Part shown: positions 8,710 to 15,954 of the stretch, piece by piece
Position numbering within the stretch: position 1 is the stretch's first letter
How the letters are laid out: every line of letters starts with the position of its first letter
Source of the DNA: REEB95 sp963810055
Lineage (GTDB): Bacteria > Pseudomonadota > Alphaproteobacteria > ATCC43930 > CGMCC-115725
Assembly: GCA_963810055.1 (NCBI GenBank)
Contig: CAWEME010000011.1
Span: 5,698 to 69,697, forward strand
Direction of reading: 5' to 3'
Length of the DNA: 64,000 bases
Notes under the pieces: model-generated
Databases searched by the model: none
The model's input: only the letters and a program-made list of their open reading frames with translations
What the model was told of the DNA's origin: nothing
Translations under genes and position numbers: made by a program

Positions 8710-8723
8710 TGTCAATCAAATAT
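8710..8723 (-). promoter_or_regulatory. Candidate GntR operator overlapping the hydratase promoter
   Basis: Read on the minus strand this is ATATTTGATTGACA, identical base for base to 9644-9657 on the plus strand. It lies between the divergent hydratase and GntR genes. Each copy contains TTGACA, a good -35 box, oriented toward the gene it would control. The regulator gene lies between the two copies, so they are the best candidates for its binding sites. No binding data exist here. Confidence 0.5.
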
Positions 8724-8865
8724 ATAATAGACGTAAGTTGGAATTGTGCTATGTAACGTCCGGATGTTATGTCGCCAGCTGACCTGCATCCGATTTACGG
8801 GACGGAAATCCGTCGATGAGCGGACGTCCAGCTCGGTTCATGCTCTGGATGCAATCGGAGGCTTG

Positions 8866-9612
8866 ATGTCGATAAATTATCAGAATTTCAATACTGAGGG
8901 CATTGCGAAGCAGATCGCCACCAGCATCCGCGACGCGATCATGGAACAGCGCCTCAAGGTCGACGAACGGCTTCCGACCGAGGAAGAGCTTGCCGAGCGT
9001 TTTGGCGTATCCCGGCCGACCATCCGCGAGGCACTCAAACGACTCGCGGCGCAAAACCTGATATGGACGCGGCGCGGCCCCGCTGGCGGAAGCTTTGTCA
9101 AGAAACCTAGCCACGAGGAGATCCGCGATCAGCTTTCGAGCATGACATCGGTGCTGGTCAGCGTCGGCGAATTCAACTTGTCGAGCATTGTTGAGGCTCG
9201 GCACGAATTGGAACGCGTGTGCTGCCGGCTCGCTGCGGAGCGCCGCACGGAGGGCCAACTGAATGCGATGGTGACCGAATTGCACATCCAATGCGATACA
9301 GCGATCACAGACGTCGAGTTCTGCGCCTCTGATGTCCGGTTTCATCGCTTGATAGTCGAAGCCACCGACAATCCCGTTCTGCGCTTCCTGATGTCGGCGG
9401 TGATCGAGGTCCTCCAACCCGTGCTCAACCTCGTGGTTTACAGGTTTCGCGAGCGCGGGCTCATCGTCGAGCAGCACCAGGCAATCTACGACGCGCTTAA
9501 GGCCCGGCAACCCGAGCGCGCCGTGGCCGGGCTCGATCGTCAAATGCTCTATCTCAAGGAGAAATACGCCGCCGCGCAGGAATGGCGCAGGCAGAAAGAT
9601 GCCGACGTCTAA
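8866..9612 (+). CDS. GntR/FadR-type transcriptional regulator
   Basis: This 248-residue regulator has an N-terminal winged helix-turn-helix (RLPTEEELAERFGVSRPTIR, about residues 35-54) and a C-terminal all-helical FCD effector domain. FadR-subfamily members often bind acyl-CoA or organic acids and repress catabolic genes. GGAGG six bases ahead supports ATG 8866; an upstream ATG at 8746 would add 40 unconserved residues. It is divergent from the hydratase and upstream of the ccr-like gene, and identical 14-bp elements lie in both flanking regions. Confidence 0.88.
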   Translation: MSINYQNFNTEGIAKQIATSIRDAIMEQRLKVDERLPTEEELAERFGVSRPTIREALKRLAAQNLIWTRRGPAGGSFVKKPSHEEIRDQLSSMTSVLVSVGEFNLSSIVEARHELERVCCRLAAERRTEGQLNAMVTELHIQCDTAITDVEFCASDVRFHRLIVEATDNPVLRFLMSAVIEVLQPVLNLVVYRFRERGLIVEQHQAIYDALKARQPERAVAGLDRQMLYLKEKYAAAQEWRRQKDADV

Positions 9613-9643
9613 GCCGTCTTGTCCATGGAGGTGATATAATGTC

Positions 9644-9660
9644 ATATTTGATTGACAAAT
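9644..9660 (+). promoter_or_regulatory. Candidate GntR operator and -35 region upstream of the ccr-like gene
   Basis: Positions 9644-9657 repeat the element at 8723-8710 in the opposite orientation. With three more bases the site holds the inverted repeat ATTTG-ATTGA-CAAAT (9646-9660). TTGACA at 9652-9657 could be a -35 box, so bound regulator would block transcription. The -10 is weak (AATCTT near 9675). Confidence 0.5.
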
Positions 9661-9712
9661 ATTAAAATGCGAGGAATCTTCCGCCCAGTTTGATCAATAT
9701 CGGGAGGGACCA

Positions 9713-10957
9713 GTGGTGAAATCACCTGAGCTTTGCAATCTAGGAGACCGTCCTCCGCTTGGACAGGTCCCGGCCAGGATGCACGCCTTCGTCGTCAGGC
9801 AGGACCGTTTCGGCGAACCTGAGCAGGCTTGGCGCCACGAGATCATCGCGACGCCCTCGATTGGCCCAGAAGAGGTTTTGGTCTATGTCATGGCCACGGG
9901 CATCAACTACAACAACGTCTGGGCGGCGCTGGGACAGCCCGTCAACGTCATCACGGATCGCCAGAAAAAGGGCGAACCTGAAGATTTCCATGCCGGCGGC
10001 AGCGACTGCGCCGGGATCGTGTGGTCGGTCGGCGAGCGGGTGAAGAACGTTCGTCCCGGCGATGCCGTCATCGTCCACAGCGGATGGTGGGAACCGGACG
10101 ATCCTTGGGTGAAAGCCGGCCGCGATCCCATTCTCGCCGAGAGTACCCGCATTTGGGGTTATCAGACCAACTACGGAAGCTATTGCCAGTTCGCACGCGC
10201 GCAGGCGCACCAGTGCATTCTAAAGCCGGCCCGTCTGACCTGGGAGCAGGCCGCCTGTTTCCTGCTCTGTGCCTCGACGGCGTATCGCATGCTGATGGGT
10301 TGGACGCCGAACGTGATCGAACGCGGCGCGCCCGTCCTGGTCTGGGGTGCAGCCGGCGGGCTCGGTAGTCTGGCGCTCCAGATTACGAAACATTTCGGCG
10401 GGCGGCCGATTGCAGTCATCTCAGACGACGCCAAGAGACAATTCTGCCTGGACCACGGTGCTGTCGGGGTCATCAACCGGAAACAGTTCGGTCACTGGGG
10501 AAAAATGCCGGATGTCTCGAACCCGGCCTATAACGATTGGCTCAAGGGGGCGCGGGAATTCGGCAAGGCGATCTGGACCGCGCTGGGCGAGCGATCGAGC
10601 CCTCGTATCGTCTTCGAGCATCCCGGCGAGGATACCCTGCCGACTTCGGACTTCGTCTGCAGCACCGGCGGCATGGTGGTGATTTGCGCCGGCACCTCTG
10701 GATACAATGTCACGATGGATCTGCGTTATCACTGGATGCGACAAAAGCGTTTTCAGGGAAGTCACCTCGCCAATGACGAGCAGGCGCTCGCGGTCACCAA
10801 GCTGGTTGAGGCCGGGCATATCGACCCGTGCCTGTCCACCACGTTCGGCTTCGAGGAAATCGGCAAGGCGCATCAGTTGATGCACGAAAACCGTCACGCT
10901 GCGGGAAACATGGCGGCGCTCGTCAATGCGGTCGGTCTGGGAACCGGCGCGGCCTGA
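9713..10957 (+). CDS. ccr: Crotonyl-CoA carboxylase/reductase-family enzyme with altered CO2-pocket residue
   Basis: This 414-residue medium-chain dehydrogenase/reductase is recognisable along its whole length as a crotonyl-CoA carboxylase/reductase (Ccr) homologue: GINYNNVW (63-70), NADPH-binding WGAAGGLGS (211-219), FEHPGE (301-306), MRQKRFQGSH (342-351). Known members reduce enoyl-CoA with NADPH and add CO2. By eye alignment to the Kitasatospora setae enzyme, CO2-pocket Asn81 and His365 correspond to Asn67 and His351, but the F/Y-Glu pair is Tyr150-Gln151 (codon 10163-10165), so Glu171 is replaced by Gln. The enzyme may therefore carboxylate poorly or only reduce. GGGAGG at 9702-9707 supports GTG 9713 or 9716. 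The gene is probably co-regulated with the CoA ligase downstream. Confidence 0.85.
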   Translation: MVKSPELCNLGDRPPLGQVPARMHAFVVRQDRFGEPEQAWRHEIIATPSIGPEEVLVYVMATGINYNNVWAALGQPVNVITDRQKKGEPEDFHAGGSDCAGIVWSVGERVKNVRPGDAVIVHSGWWEPDDPWVKAGRDPILAESTRIWGYQTNYGSYCQFARAQAHQCILKPARLTWEQAACFLLCASTAYRMLMGWTPNVIERGAPVLVWGAAGGLGSLALQITKHFGGRPIAVISDDAKRQFCLDHGAVGVINRKQFGHWGKMPDVSNPAYNDWLKGAREFGKAIWTALGERSSPRIVFEHPGEDTLPTSDFVCSTGGMVVICAGTSGYNVTMDLRYHWMRQKRFQGSHLANDEQALAVTKLVEAGHIDPCLSTTFGFEEIGKAHQLMHENRHAAGNMAALVNAVGLGTGAA

Positions 10958-11142
10958 ACGCTCACGCAGCCGACGCTGGATATCGTTCGGCCGCCGGCGT
11001 TCCACGCGGTGGCGTCGAGAACGGCATCCGTCGCGTGGAACGTTCGGATCTCTTCCCGACGCCTCGGGACAGTTCCCTTACCCGCCTCATGCGTGCAAAT
11101 CGGCCGCACCAGCAGCTTCCGGGTTCTTTTGGAGTATAAGGC

Positions 11143-12672
11143 ATGAGATTTGAGGTCGTCGTCGCCGCCCACGCCCTTCGCCATCCCGACCGGCTGGCCG
11201 TGGTTACACATGATCGGCGGCTGACGTTTTCAGAGCTGGTACAGGGCTATCGGCGGATTGCTGCCGGCCTCGCCCGCATGGGGGTCACAGCTGGCGACAG
11301 GGTAGCGATTTATCTCCCGAACTGCGTTGAGTATATAAAAACACTGTTTGGCTGCCTAGCACTCGGCGCAGTCGCCGTTCCGGTCTCGACATGGCTCACC
11401 CCCAAGGAGCTGCATTTCTGCTGCAAGGACAGCAAAGCCAAGGCCGTCATTTTCGGCAGGGACCATGCGAAAGCGGTAGTGAACGCGCTGGCCGATCTGG
11501 CAATCGAGCAAATTGTCGTCGGCGACCGCTCCCCGGGAGTGACTCCCTTCGACGAGCTTGCCTCGTCGGAAATCTCAGCACTGCCGGAAATTCCGACCGA
11601 TCAGGATGAATGCCTGCTGCTTTACACGTCTGGCACGACCGGCCGTTCCAAGGGCGTCATCATCACCCATGCCAACGTCATTATGACCGGTCTCGTGAAC
11701 GGCGCGGATTGGAACGTGTCCGCCCAGGATCGATACCTCGTCGCTACCCCGCTCGCGAACCGCACCGGCATCGGACGCATCATCAATTCCATGACGCTGG
11801 GAGGGACGTTGTTCGTCATGGGCTCGTTCGATCCGGAAAATTGGATCGAGATCGTCGAGCGCGAGGCAATCACGGTGGTCGGATCGGTGCCAACAATGTG
11901 GCGCCGCATCTTGCCACATCTTGAGACCGCGCCGGCCCGGTGCGCATCCTTGCGGGTCGTGCTGGTGACCGGCGAGGCGTTCCCGCCGGAATTGAGCCGA
12001 CGGCTGATGGATGCGCTTCCTCAGGCGAGCGTCATCTCATTTTTCGGGATGACCGAAGTCGGAGCCGTCACCAAGCTCGAGGGGCACGAGCACTTGAGCC
12101 ATCCGAAGTCAGTCGGGCGGCCAGTGCCGGGAGTTGAAATCAAGATCATCGATGCGCGGGGCAACCCGGTCGAAACGGGAACGGTCGGCGAATTGCTGGT
12201 GCGCACTGGAACGCCTGGCGCGTTCCTCACCATGAAGGGCTATCTCAACCGGCCCGAGATCAATACCGAGGTGTTGACTCAGGGGTGGTTTCATACCGGA
12301 GACCTCGGTTACGAGGATCCCGACGGATACGTATACGTCGTCGATCGCAAGAAGGACATGATCGTCAGCGGCGGCTTCAATATCTATTCGAAAGAAGTGG
12401 AGAACGTTGTGAACCAATGTCGCGGCGTGGTCGACTCCGCAGTGGTCAGCGTGCCCGATCCGGATTTCGGCGAGGCGGTGGTGGCGTTCATCGAATCCAA
12501 GGGGAACGGTCCGACAGAGAACGAAATCATCGCCCATTGCCGCGTATCGCTGGCGAGCTACAAGAAACCCCGAAGAATATTTTTTGTGGATTCGCTGCCG
12601 AGAAATTCGATCGGCAAAGTGCTCAAACAGCAGTTGATCGAGATTGCCAAGGCCAAACTCAAGAAATTGTAG
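11143..12672 (+). CDS. AMP-forming acyl-CoA synthetase/ligase
   Basis: This 509-residue adenylate-forming enzyme has the phosphate-binding loop YTSGTTGRSKG (161-171), the GWFHTGDLG hinge-region motif, the GGFNIYSKEVEN motif and the C-terminal catalytic lysine in NSIGKVLK (Lys492). It should activate a carboxylic acid with ATP and CoA. It lies 185 bp downstream of the ccr-like gene on the same strand, so it probably makes the CoA ester used by the reductase and the hydratase. The substrate chain cannot be deduced; the family includes medium-chain and aromatic acid ligases. Confidence 0.87.
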   Translation: MRFEVVVAAHALRHPDRLAVVTHDRRLTFSELVQGYRRIAAGLARMGVTAGDRVAIYLPNCVEYIKTLFGCLALGAVAVPVSTWLTPKELHFCCKDSKAKAVIFGRDHAKAVVNALADLAIEQIVVGDRSPGVTPFDELASSEISALPEIPTDQDECLLLYTSGTTGRSKGVIITHANVIMTGLVNGADWNVSAQDRYLVATPLANRTGIGRIINSMTLGGTLFVMGSFDPENWIEIVEREAITVVGSVPTMWRRILPHLETAPARCASLRVVLVTGEAFPPELSRRLMDALPQASVISFFGMTEVGAVTKLEGHEHLSHPKSVGRPVPGVEIKIIDARGNPVETGTVGELLVRTGTPGAFLTMKGYLNRPEINTEVLTQGWFHTGDLGYEDPDGYVYVVDRKKDMIVSGGFNIYSKEVENVVNQCRGVVDSAVVSVPDPDFGEAVVAFIESKGNGPTENEIIAHCRVSLASYKKPRRIFFVDSLPRNSIGKVLKQQLIEIAKAKLKKL

Positions 12673-12928
12673 AACGTTTACGTCTTTATTTGCGTTTTCA
12701 AATACGATCTGTGCGAGCACTCACGAGCTAACGAGTGTGCCCAATTTTGTTTAGAAAGCCTCCTAGGAGGATTTAAACCCCTCATAACGATAAAAGGCAC
12801 TCAAACCGAACCCTTGAGGGGACGCGAGTTGATATTTTGTGCTTCCGGTGTGCTTCCTGCAAACAAGAAATCGAACGGATCCAGTACGGTTTTGTAATCT
12901 TAACTTATTGATATAAATAGATAAAAGG
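12673..12928. other. AT-richer intergenic stretch with a 12-bp perfect palindrome
   Basis: No coding frame is convincing here. The stretch is visibly AT-richer than the genes around it, as expected near an integration site. CCTCCTAGGAGG at 12759-12770 is a perfect palindrome of unknown meaning and is not followed by a T-run on either strand. Confidence 0.4.
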
Positions 12929-12974
12929 TGGTTGCGGGGGAAGGATTTGAACCTTCGACCTTCAGGATATGAGC
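12929..12974 (-). repeat. 3'-half tRNA(CAU) fragment, probable att site
   Basis: Read on the minus strand this gives an anticodon-loop CTCAT, CCTGAAGGTC, a full T-arm (GAAGG TTCAAAT CCTTC) and CCCCGCA-ACCA, matching the 3' half of alphaproteobacterial initiator tRNA-Met genes. No matching 5' half exists: the sequence before it cannot form the D-arm or the acceptor partner. Integrases of mobile islands leave such fragments as attachment sites. It lies 35 bp beyond the stop of the tyrosine integrase gene. Confidence 0.65.
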
Positions 12975-13008
12975 TTGAGAGTGACCCCAATCGCTTCGCC
13001 AAGGCGGC

Positions 13009-14217
13009 TTAAGCAGCCCGAGAGTTACTGACCGAGAGCGCCCTCAATTCGTCGAGCAGATTCGCCCACGCCTCCATGAGCTTTACCCTCTCCGGCCAAT
13101 AGGTAGCCCGATTGTAGGCGCGACGAATGTCATTCTCATCTTGATGGGCAAGCGCCGCCTCGATCACATCAGGATTGAAGCCGCGCTCATTGAGGATGGT
13201 GCTCGCCGTGGCTCGAAAGCCGTGCGCGGTCACTTCCTCCTTGGTATAGCCCATCCTCCGAAGCGCCGAGTTCATGGCATTGTCGGACAGCGGCTTTTTC
13301 ACTGATCGAATTGATGGCAGAACAAGGTCGCCATGATCAGAAAGCGACCAAATATCTCTTAGAATTTTGAGAGCCTGCGTTGAAAGCGGAACATCGTGAG
13401 GACGGCGCATCTTCATCCGCTCCGCCGGAATGCGCCAAACAGCCTTGTCGAAATTGATCTCCGACCGGCGCATGCACCGCACGTCTCCCGGACGAGTCAT
13501 GGTCAGCGCCAATAGCTGGAGAGCGGCGCGAAGGGTGGGCCAACCATCATATTCGTCTATGGATCGCATAAGGCCGCCAAGCTGCTTTTCATCGGTGATG
13601 GCCGCCCGATGCTGGACGTTCGGCGTCAGCAGCGCGCCGCGAAGCACAACAGTGGGATCATTGTTTGCGCGCAGCGTAACGATGGCGTGACGGAACACGC
13701 TTCCCATGACGCCCCGGAGCCGACGGGCAGTCTCTCGCCGTCCGCTCTTTTCTATGCGCTTGAGCACGTCCAGGATTTCCGCCGGGACAATCTCGGTTAT
13801 CGGGCGATTGGCCAAGGGTGCAGCTAAGTCCTTGAGCAACCAGCTATTTTTGCTGATCGTGCTTTTGGCCGCGCCGATAGCCTCCATATTCGCCAGACAC
13901 TCGGCCGCTATGGCCCCAAACGTGTTCTGAGCTGCGGTGGCGGCGGCGATCTTATCCAGCTTTCTTTTGACCGCAGGGTCAACACCGCCTGCGAGGAGCT
14001 TCCGGGCTTCATCTCGCTTCGATCGCGCCGCAGCCAGCGGGGTCGCCGGAAACGCGCCAAAGGCCAGCATGTTTTCGCGACCGGCGAAGCAATAGCGGAA
14101 CCGCCACAGCTTGCTGCCACCCTTCTGCACCAGCAGGTACAGCCCTTCTCCATCGGAGAGTTTGTAGGGTTTTTCTTTTGCGCGCGCTTTGAGGATCGCG
14201 AATTGAGTGAGCGACAT
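13009..14217 (-). CDS. int: P4-type site-specific tyrosine integrase
   Basis: This 402-residue integrase has an N-terminal DUF4102 arm-binding domain (about 1-90), a SAM-like core-binding domain, and a C-terminal catalytic domain with Arg242 (TRPGDVR), His332-xx-Arg335 (HGFR), His358 (LAHQD) and the nucleophile Tyr367 (AYNR), nine residues after His358. All catalytic residues are present, so it may still be active. It starts 162 bp from the 3' end of tRNA-Phe and runs in the same direction as that tRNA, the standard arrangement of P4-like islands. The island would extend left from tRNA-Phe through the low-GC genes at 1-13 kb. Confidence 0.92.
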   Translation of the reverse strand: MSLTQFAILKARAKEKPYKLSDGEGLYLLVQKGGSKLWRFRYCFAGRENMLAFGAFPATPLAAARSKRDEARKLLAGGVDPAVKRKLDKIAAATAAQNTFGAIAAECLANMEAIGAAKSTISKNSWLLKDLAAPLANRPITEIVPAEILDVLKRIEKSGRRETARRLRGVMGSVFRHAIVTLRANNDPTVVLRGALLTPNVQHRAAITDEKQLGGLMRSIDEYDGWPTLRAALQLLALTMTRPGDVRCMRRSEINFDKAVWRIPAERMKMRRPHDVPLSTQALKILRDIWSLSDHGDLVLPSIRSVKKPLSDNAMNSALRRMGYTKEEVTAHGFRATASTILNERGFNPDVIEAALAHQDENDIRRAYNRATYWPERVKLMEAWANLLDELRALSVSNSRAA

Positions 14218-14351
14218 GCGGGTAGGCCCCGTTATCGAAAGCCAATACCCGTCAATCTACCCGTATTTTCGGGTTTTGTCACGTTCCGGGAGGAGTCAAA
14301 ATGTGTCGAAAAAACCCATCTAAATCATTGAAATTATGGACACTATGTTCA

Positions 14352-14370
14352 TCTATGTGATTCTATGTGA
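14352..14370 (+). repeat. Direct repeat TCTATGTGA x2 between integrase and tRNA-Phe
   Basis: TCTATGTGA occurs at 14352-14360 and again at 14362-14370, with a partial copy (CTATGTTCA) just before. The 14218-14378 stretch is AT-rich and contains no gene. Short direct repeats next to the attachment site are where integrase arm-binding sites usually lie, so these are candidates. The integrase promoter also lies in this stretch. Confidence 0.4.
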
Positions 14371-14378
14371 GAGGGTCA

Positions 14379-14454
14379 TGGTGCCCAGGGGCGGAATCGA
14401 ACCACCGACACCGTGATTTTCAGTCACGTGCTCTACCAACTGAGCTACCTGGGC
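14379..14454 (-). tRNA. tRNA-Phe (GAA)
   Basis: This is a 76-nt cloverleaf with acceptor stem GCCCAGG/CCTGGGC, D-arm AGCTCAGTTGGTAGAGC, anticodon stem-loop GTGACTGAAAATCAC with GAA, T-arm GGTTCGATTCC and an encoded CCA. It is intact and points toward the integrase, so its 3' end is the likely attB of the island on the left. To its right yacG continues the conserved housekeeping block, as in many Alphaproteobacteria. Confidence 0.96.
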
Positions 14455-14506
14455 GTCCCATGTCGAGCGGGCGGGCTTATCGCAGATATAAACCATGGTG
14501 TCCAGT

Positions 14507-14722
14507 TCACTCGCCGTCCCCGTCTTCCCCCGCTTCGGGCTTGGGGGCGGCGGTCTCGTCTTCGGGGGTCGAAGCGGTCGGGACGCGATAGCCCTCGCCG
14601 AGCCAGCGGCCGAGATCGACCAGCGAACAGCGTTCGGAGCAGAACGGCCGGAATTTCTGGACCGCGGGCTTGCCGCAGATCGGACAGGGCCGGGCCCGGC
14701 GGGTCAAGGGGGCGTCATCCAT
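14507..14722 (-). CDS. yacG: DNA gyrase inhibitor YacG, zinc-ribbon protein
   Basis: This 71-residue protein has the YacG zinc site: CPICGKP (Cys13, Cys16) and FCSERC (Cys28, Cys32), followed by DLGRWLGEGYRVP and an acidic tail. YacG binds zinc and, in E. coli, inhibits DNA gyrase through GyrB. In related genomes yacG directly follows the RNase E/G gene. Here the two are separated by three plus-strand Tad-type genes. Confidence 0.92.
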   Translation of the reverse strand: MDDAPLTRRARPCPICGKPAVQKFRPFCSERCSLVDLGRWLGEGYRVPTASTPEDETAAPKPEAGEDGDGE

Positions 14723-14894
14723 GGCTTAAGCTTAAAACCGGGTAACCCTGATTGTCGAATGTCTTGGCATGGCCCGCGCCATCCTGCCTTTCCGGGCCCG
14801 CCGGAAACCGCCGATATTTTCGCCAATTCCCCAGGAGTTCACGAGTTGTTAAGGCCGGCACAATAACATTTAAACCAAGCGAGAGAACAAAAGC

Positions 14895-15410
14895 ATGGCC
14901 GGTCCATTCAAAACCATTCCGGGCGTATGGCGGAAGGGCGCGCGCCTCTTGGCGCGGCTGTGGCGCCGCGACGACGCCGTGGCGGCGGTCGAATTCGCGC
15001 TCTTGGGCTCGACCTTCCTGTTGCTGGTCTGCATGATTTTCGAGCTCGGCCTCATCCTGTTCACCCAAGCGGTGATGGACAACGCGCTGCGCGACGCCTC
15101 GCGCCAGATCATGACGGGCCAGATCACCACCAGTTCCGCTTTCGTCACCCAGGTCTGCAACGAAGCCGGCACCCTCGTCACCAACTGCTCCAGCAATCTC
15201 AAATATTACGTGCAGGCCAACAGCCTCTTCAGCGGGATGACGGTCCAGACCACTTTTTCAAGCAACAGCTTCAGCGCCGGCACCAGCACCAACGACGACA
15301 TACTGGCCCAGATCGCCTACCAGCGCTCCACGATCATTCCCTGGGCTTCCACCTATCTCCACGGCACAAACTTGATCGTTTCCACCGTCGCCTTCCAGAA
15401 CGAGCCCTGA
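14895..15410 (+). CDS. TadE-like pilus assembly protein
   Basis: This 171-residue protein has a basic N-terminus and the TadE signature: Ala-Val-Glu-Phe-Ala-Leu followed by one transmembrane helix (FLLLVCMIFELGLILF). TadE-type proteins are minor pseudopilins of type IVc (Flp/Tad) systems, inserted in the inner membrane with the C-terminal domain outside. It is the first of three adjacent genes of this type. No Flp pilin, TadA ATPase, TadB/C or secretin gene lies in the window, so the rest of the machine must be elsewhere. Confidence 0.8.
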   Translation: MAGPFKTIPGVWRKGARLLARLWRRDDAVAAVEFALLGSTFLLLVCMIFELGLILFTQAVMDNALRDASRQIMTGQITTSSAFVTQVCNEAGTLVTNCSSNLKYYVQANSLFSGMTVQTTFSSNSFSAGTSTNDDILAQIAYQRSTIIPWASTYLHGTNLIVSTVAFQNEP

Positions 15411-15412
15411 CC

Positions 15413-15946
15413 ATGCTGCGCGCCCTCCACAAGCTGATCCGGAACCAGGGCGGCACGGCGCTGATCGAATTCGCGCTCATCCTGCCGATCATGGTTTCGC
15501 TGTTCTTGGGCGTGTTCGAGGTCACCCGCTACGTCGCCGCCGACATGCGGCTCGCCAACGCGGCGCAGGTGATGGCCAACATGGTGGCGCAGCAGACCAA
15601 CGTCAGCGACACCAGCTCGTCGATGACCGATTTCTGCAACGGCAGCCAGGACTCCATGTACCCGCTGGCTGGCGCCTCGCTGAAAGTGGCCGTCGCCAGC
15701 GTCACGCATTACAGCTCGGGCACCTCGCAGGATTGGAGCGACGTCACCTGCAACAGCGCCACCGCGATCGCGAATTCCACCGGTCTGGCCGCGACCCTGA
15801 CCCCCAACGTCAATGACAGCGTGATCATCGTCCAGGCGACCTATGCCTACACCTCGCCCATCAGCTACGTGCTGAAGTCGAGCTACACCCTGACCCAGAC
15901 CGCCTTCGCGCGCCCGCGCAACGTCACCACCGTGACCCATAGCTGA
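15413..15946 (+). CDS. TadE/TadG-like protein
   Basis: This 177-residue protein begins MLRALHKLIRNQGGTALIEF with a single transmembrane segment and the Glu that TadE-family pseudopilins keep at position +5 of the processed form. The rest is a Ser/Thr/Asn-rich domain with two Cys that could form a disulfide outside the membrane. ATG 15413 lies two bases after the previous stop. It shares the TadE N-terminus with its upstream neighbour but has a different C-terminal domain. Confidence 0.78.
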   Translation: MLRALHKLIRNQGGTALIEFALILPIMVSLFLGVFEVTRYVAADMRLANAAQVMANMVAQQTNVSDTSSSMTDFCNGSQDSMYPLAGASLKVAVASVTHYSSGTSQDWSDVTCNSATAIANSTGLAATLTPNVNDSVIIVQATYAYTSPISYVLKSSYTLTQTAFARPRNVTTVTHS

Positions 15947-15954
15947 GAGACCGG

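Noticed and set aside
12759..12770. CCTCCTAGGAGG palindrome as a restriction-modification or recombination site
   Set aside because: A single 12-bp palindrome without repeats, enzyme genes or a T-run supports no specific role.
12763..13002. A 79-residue minus-strand frame with EGRRFKSFPRN
   Set aside because: This peptide is a classic mis-call of the 3' half of a tRNA gene. The DNA is better explained as the tRNA(CAU) fragment.
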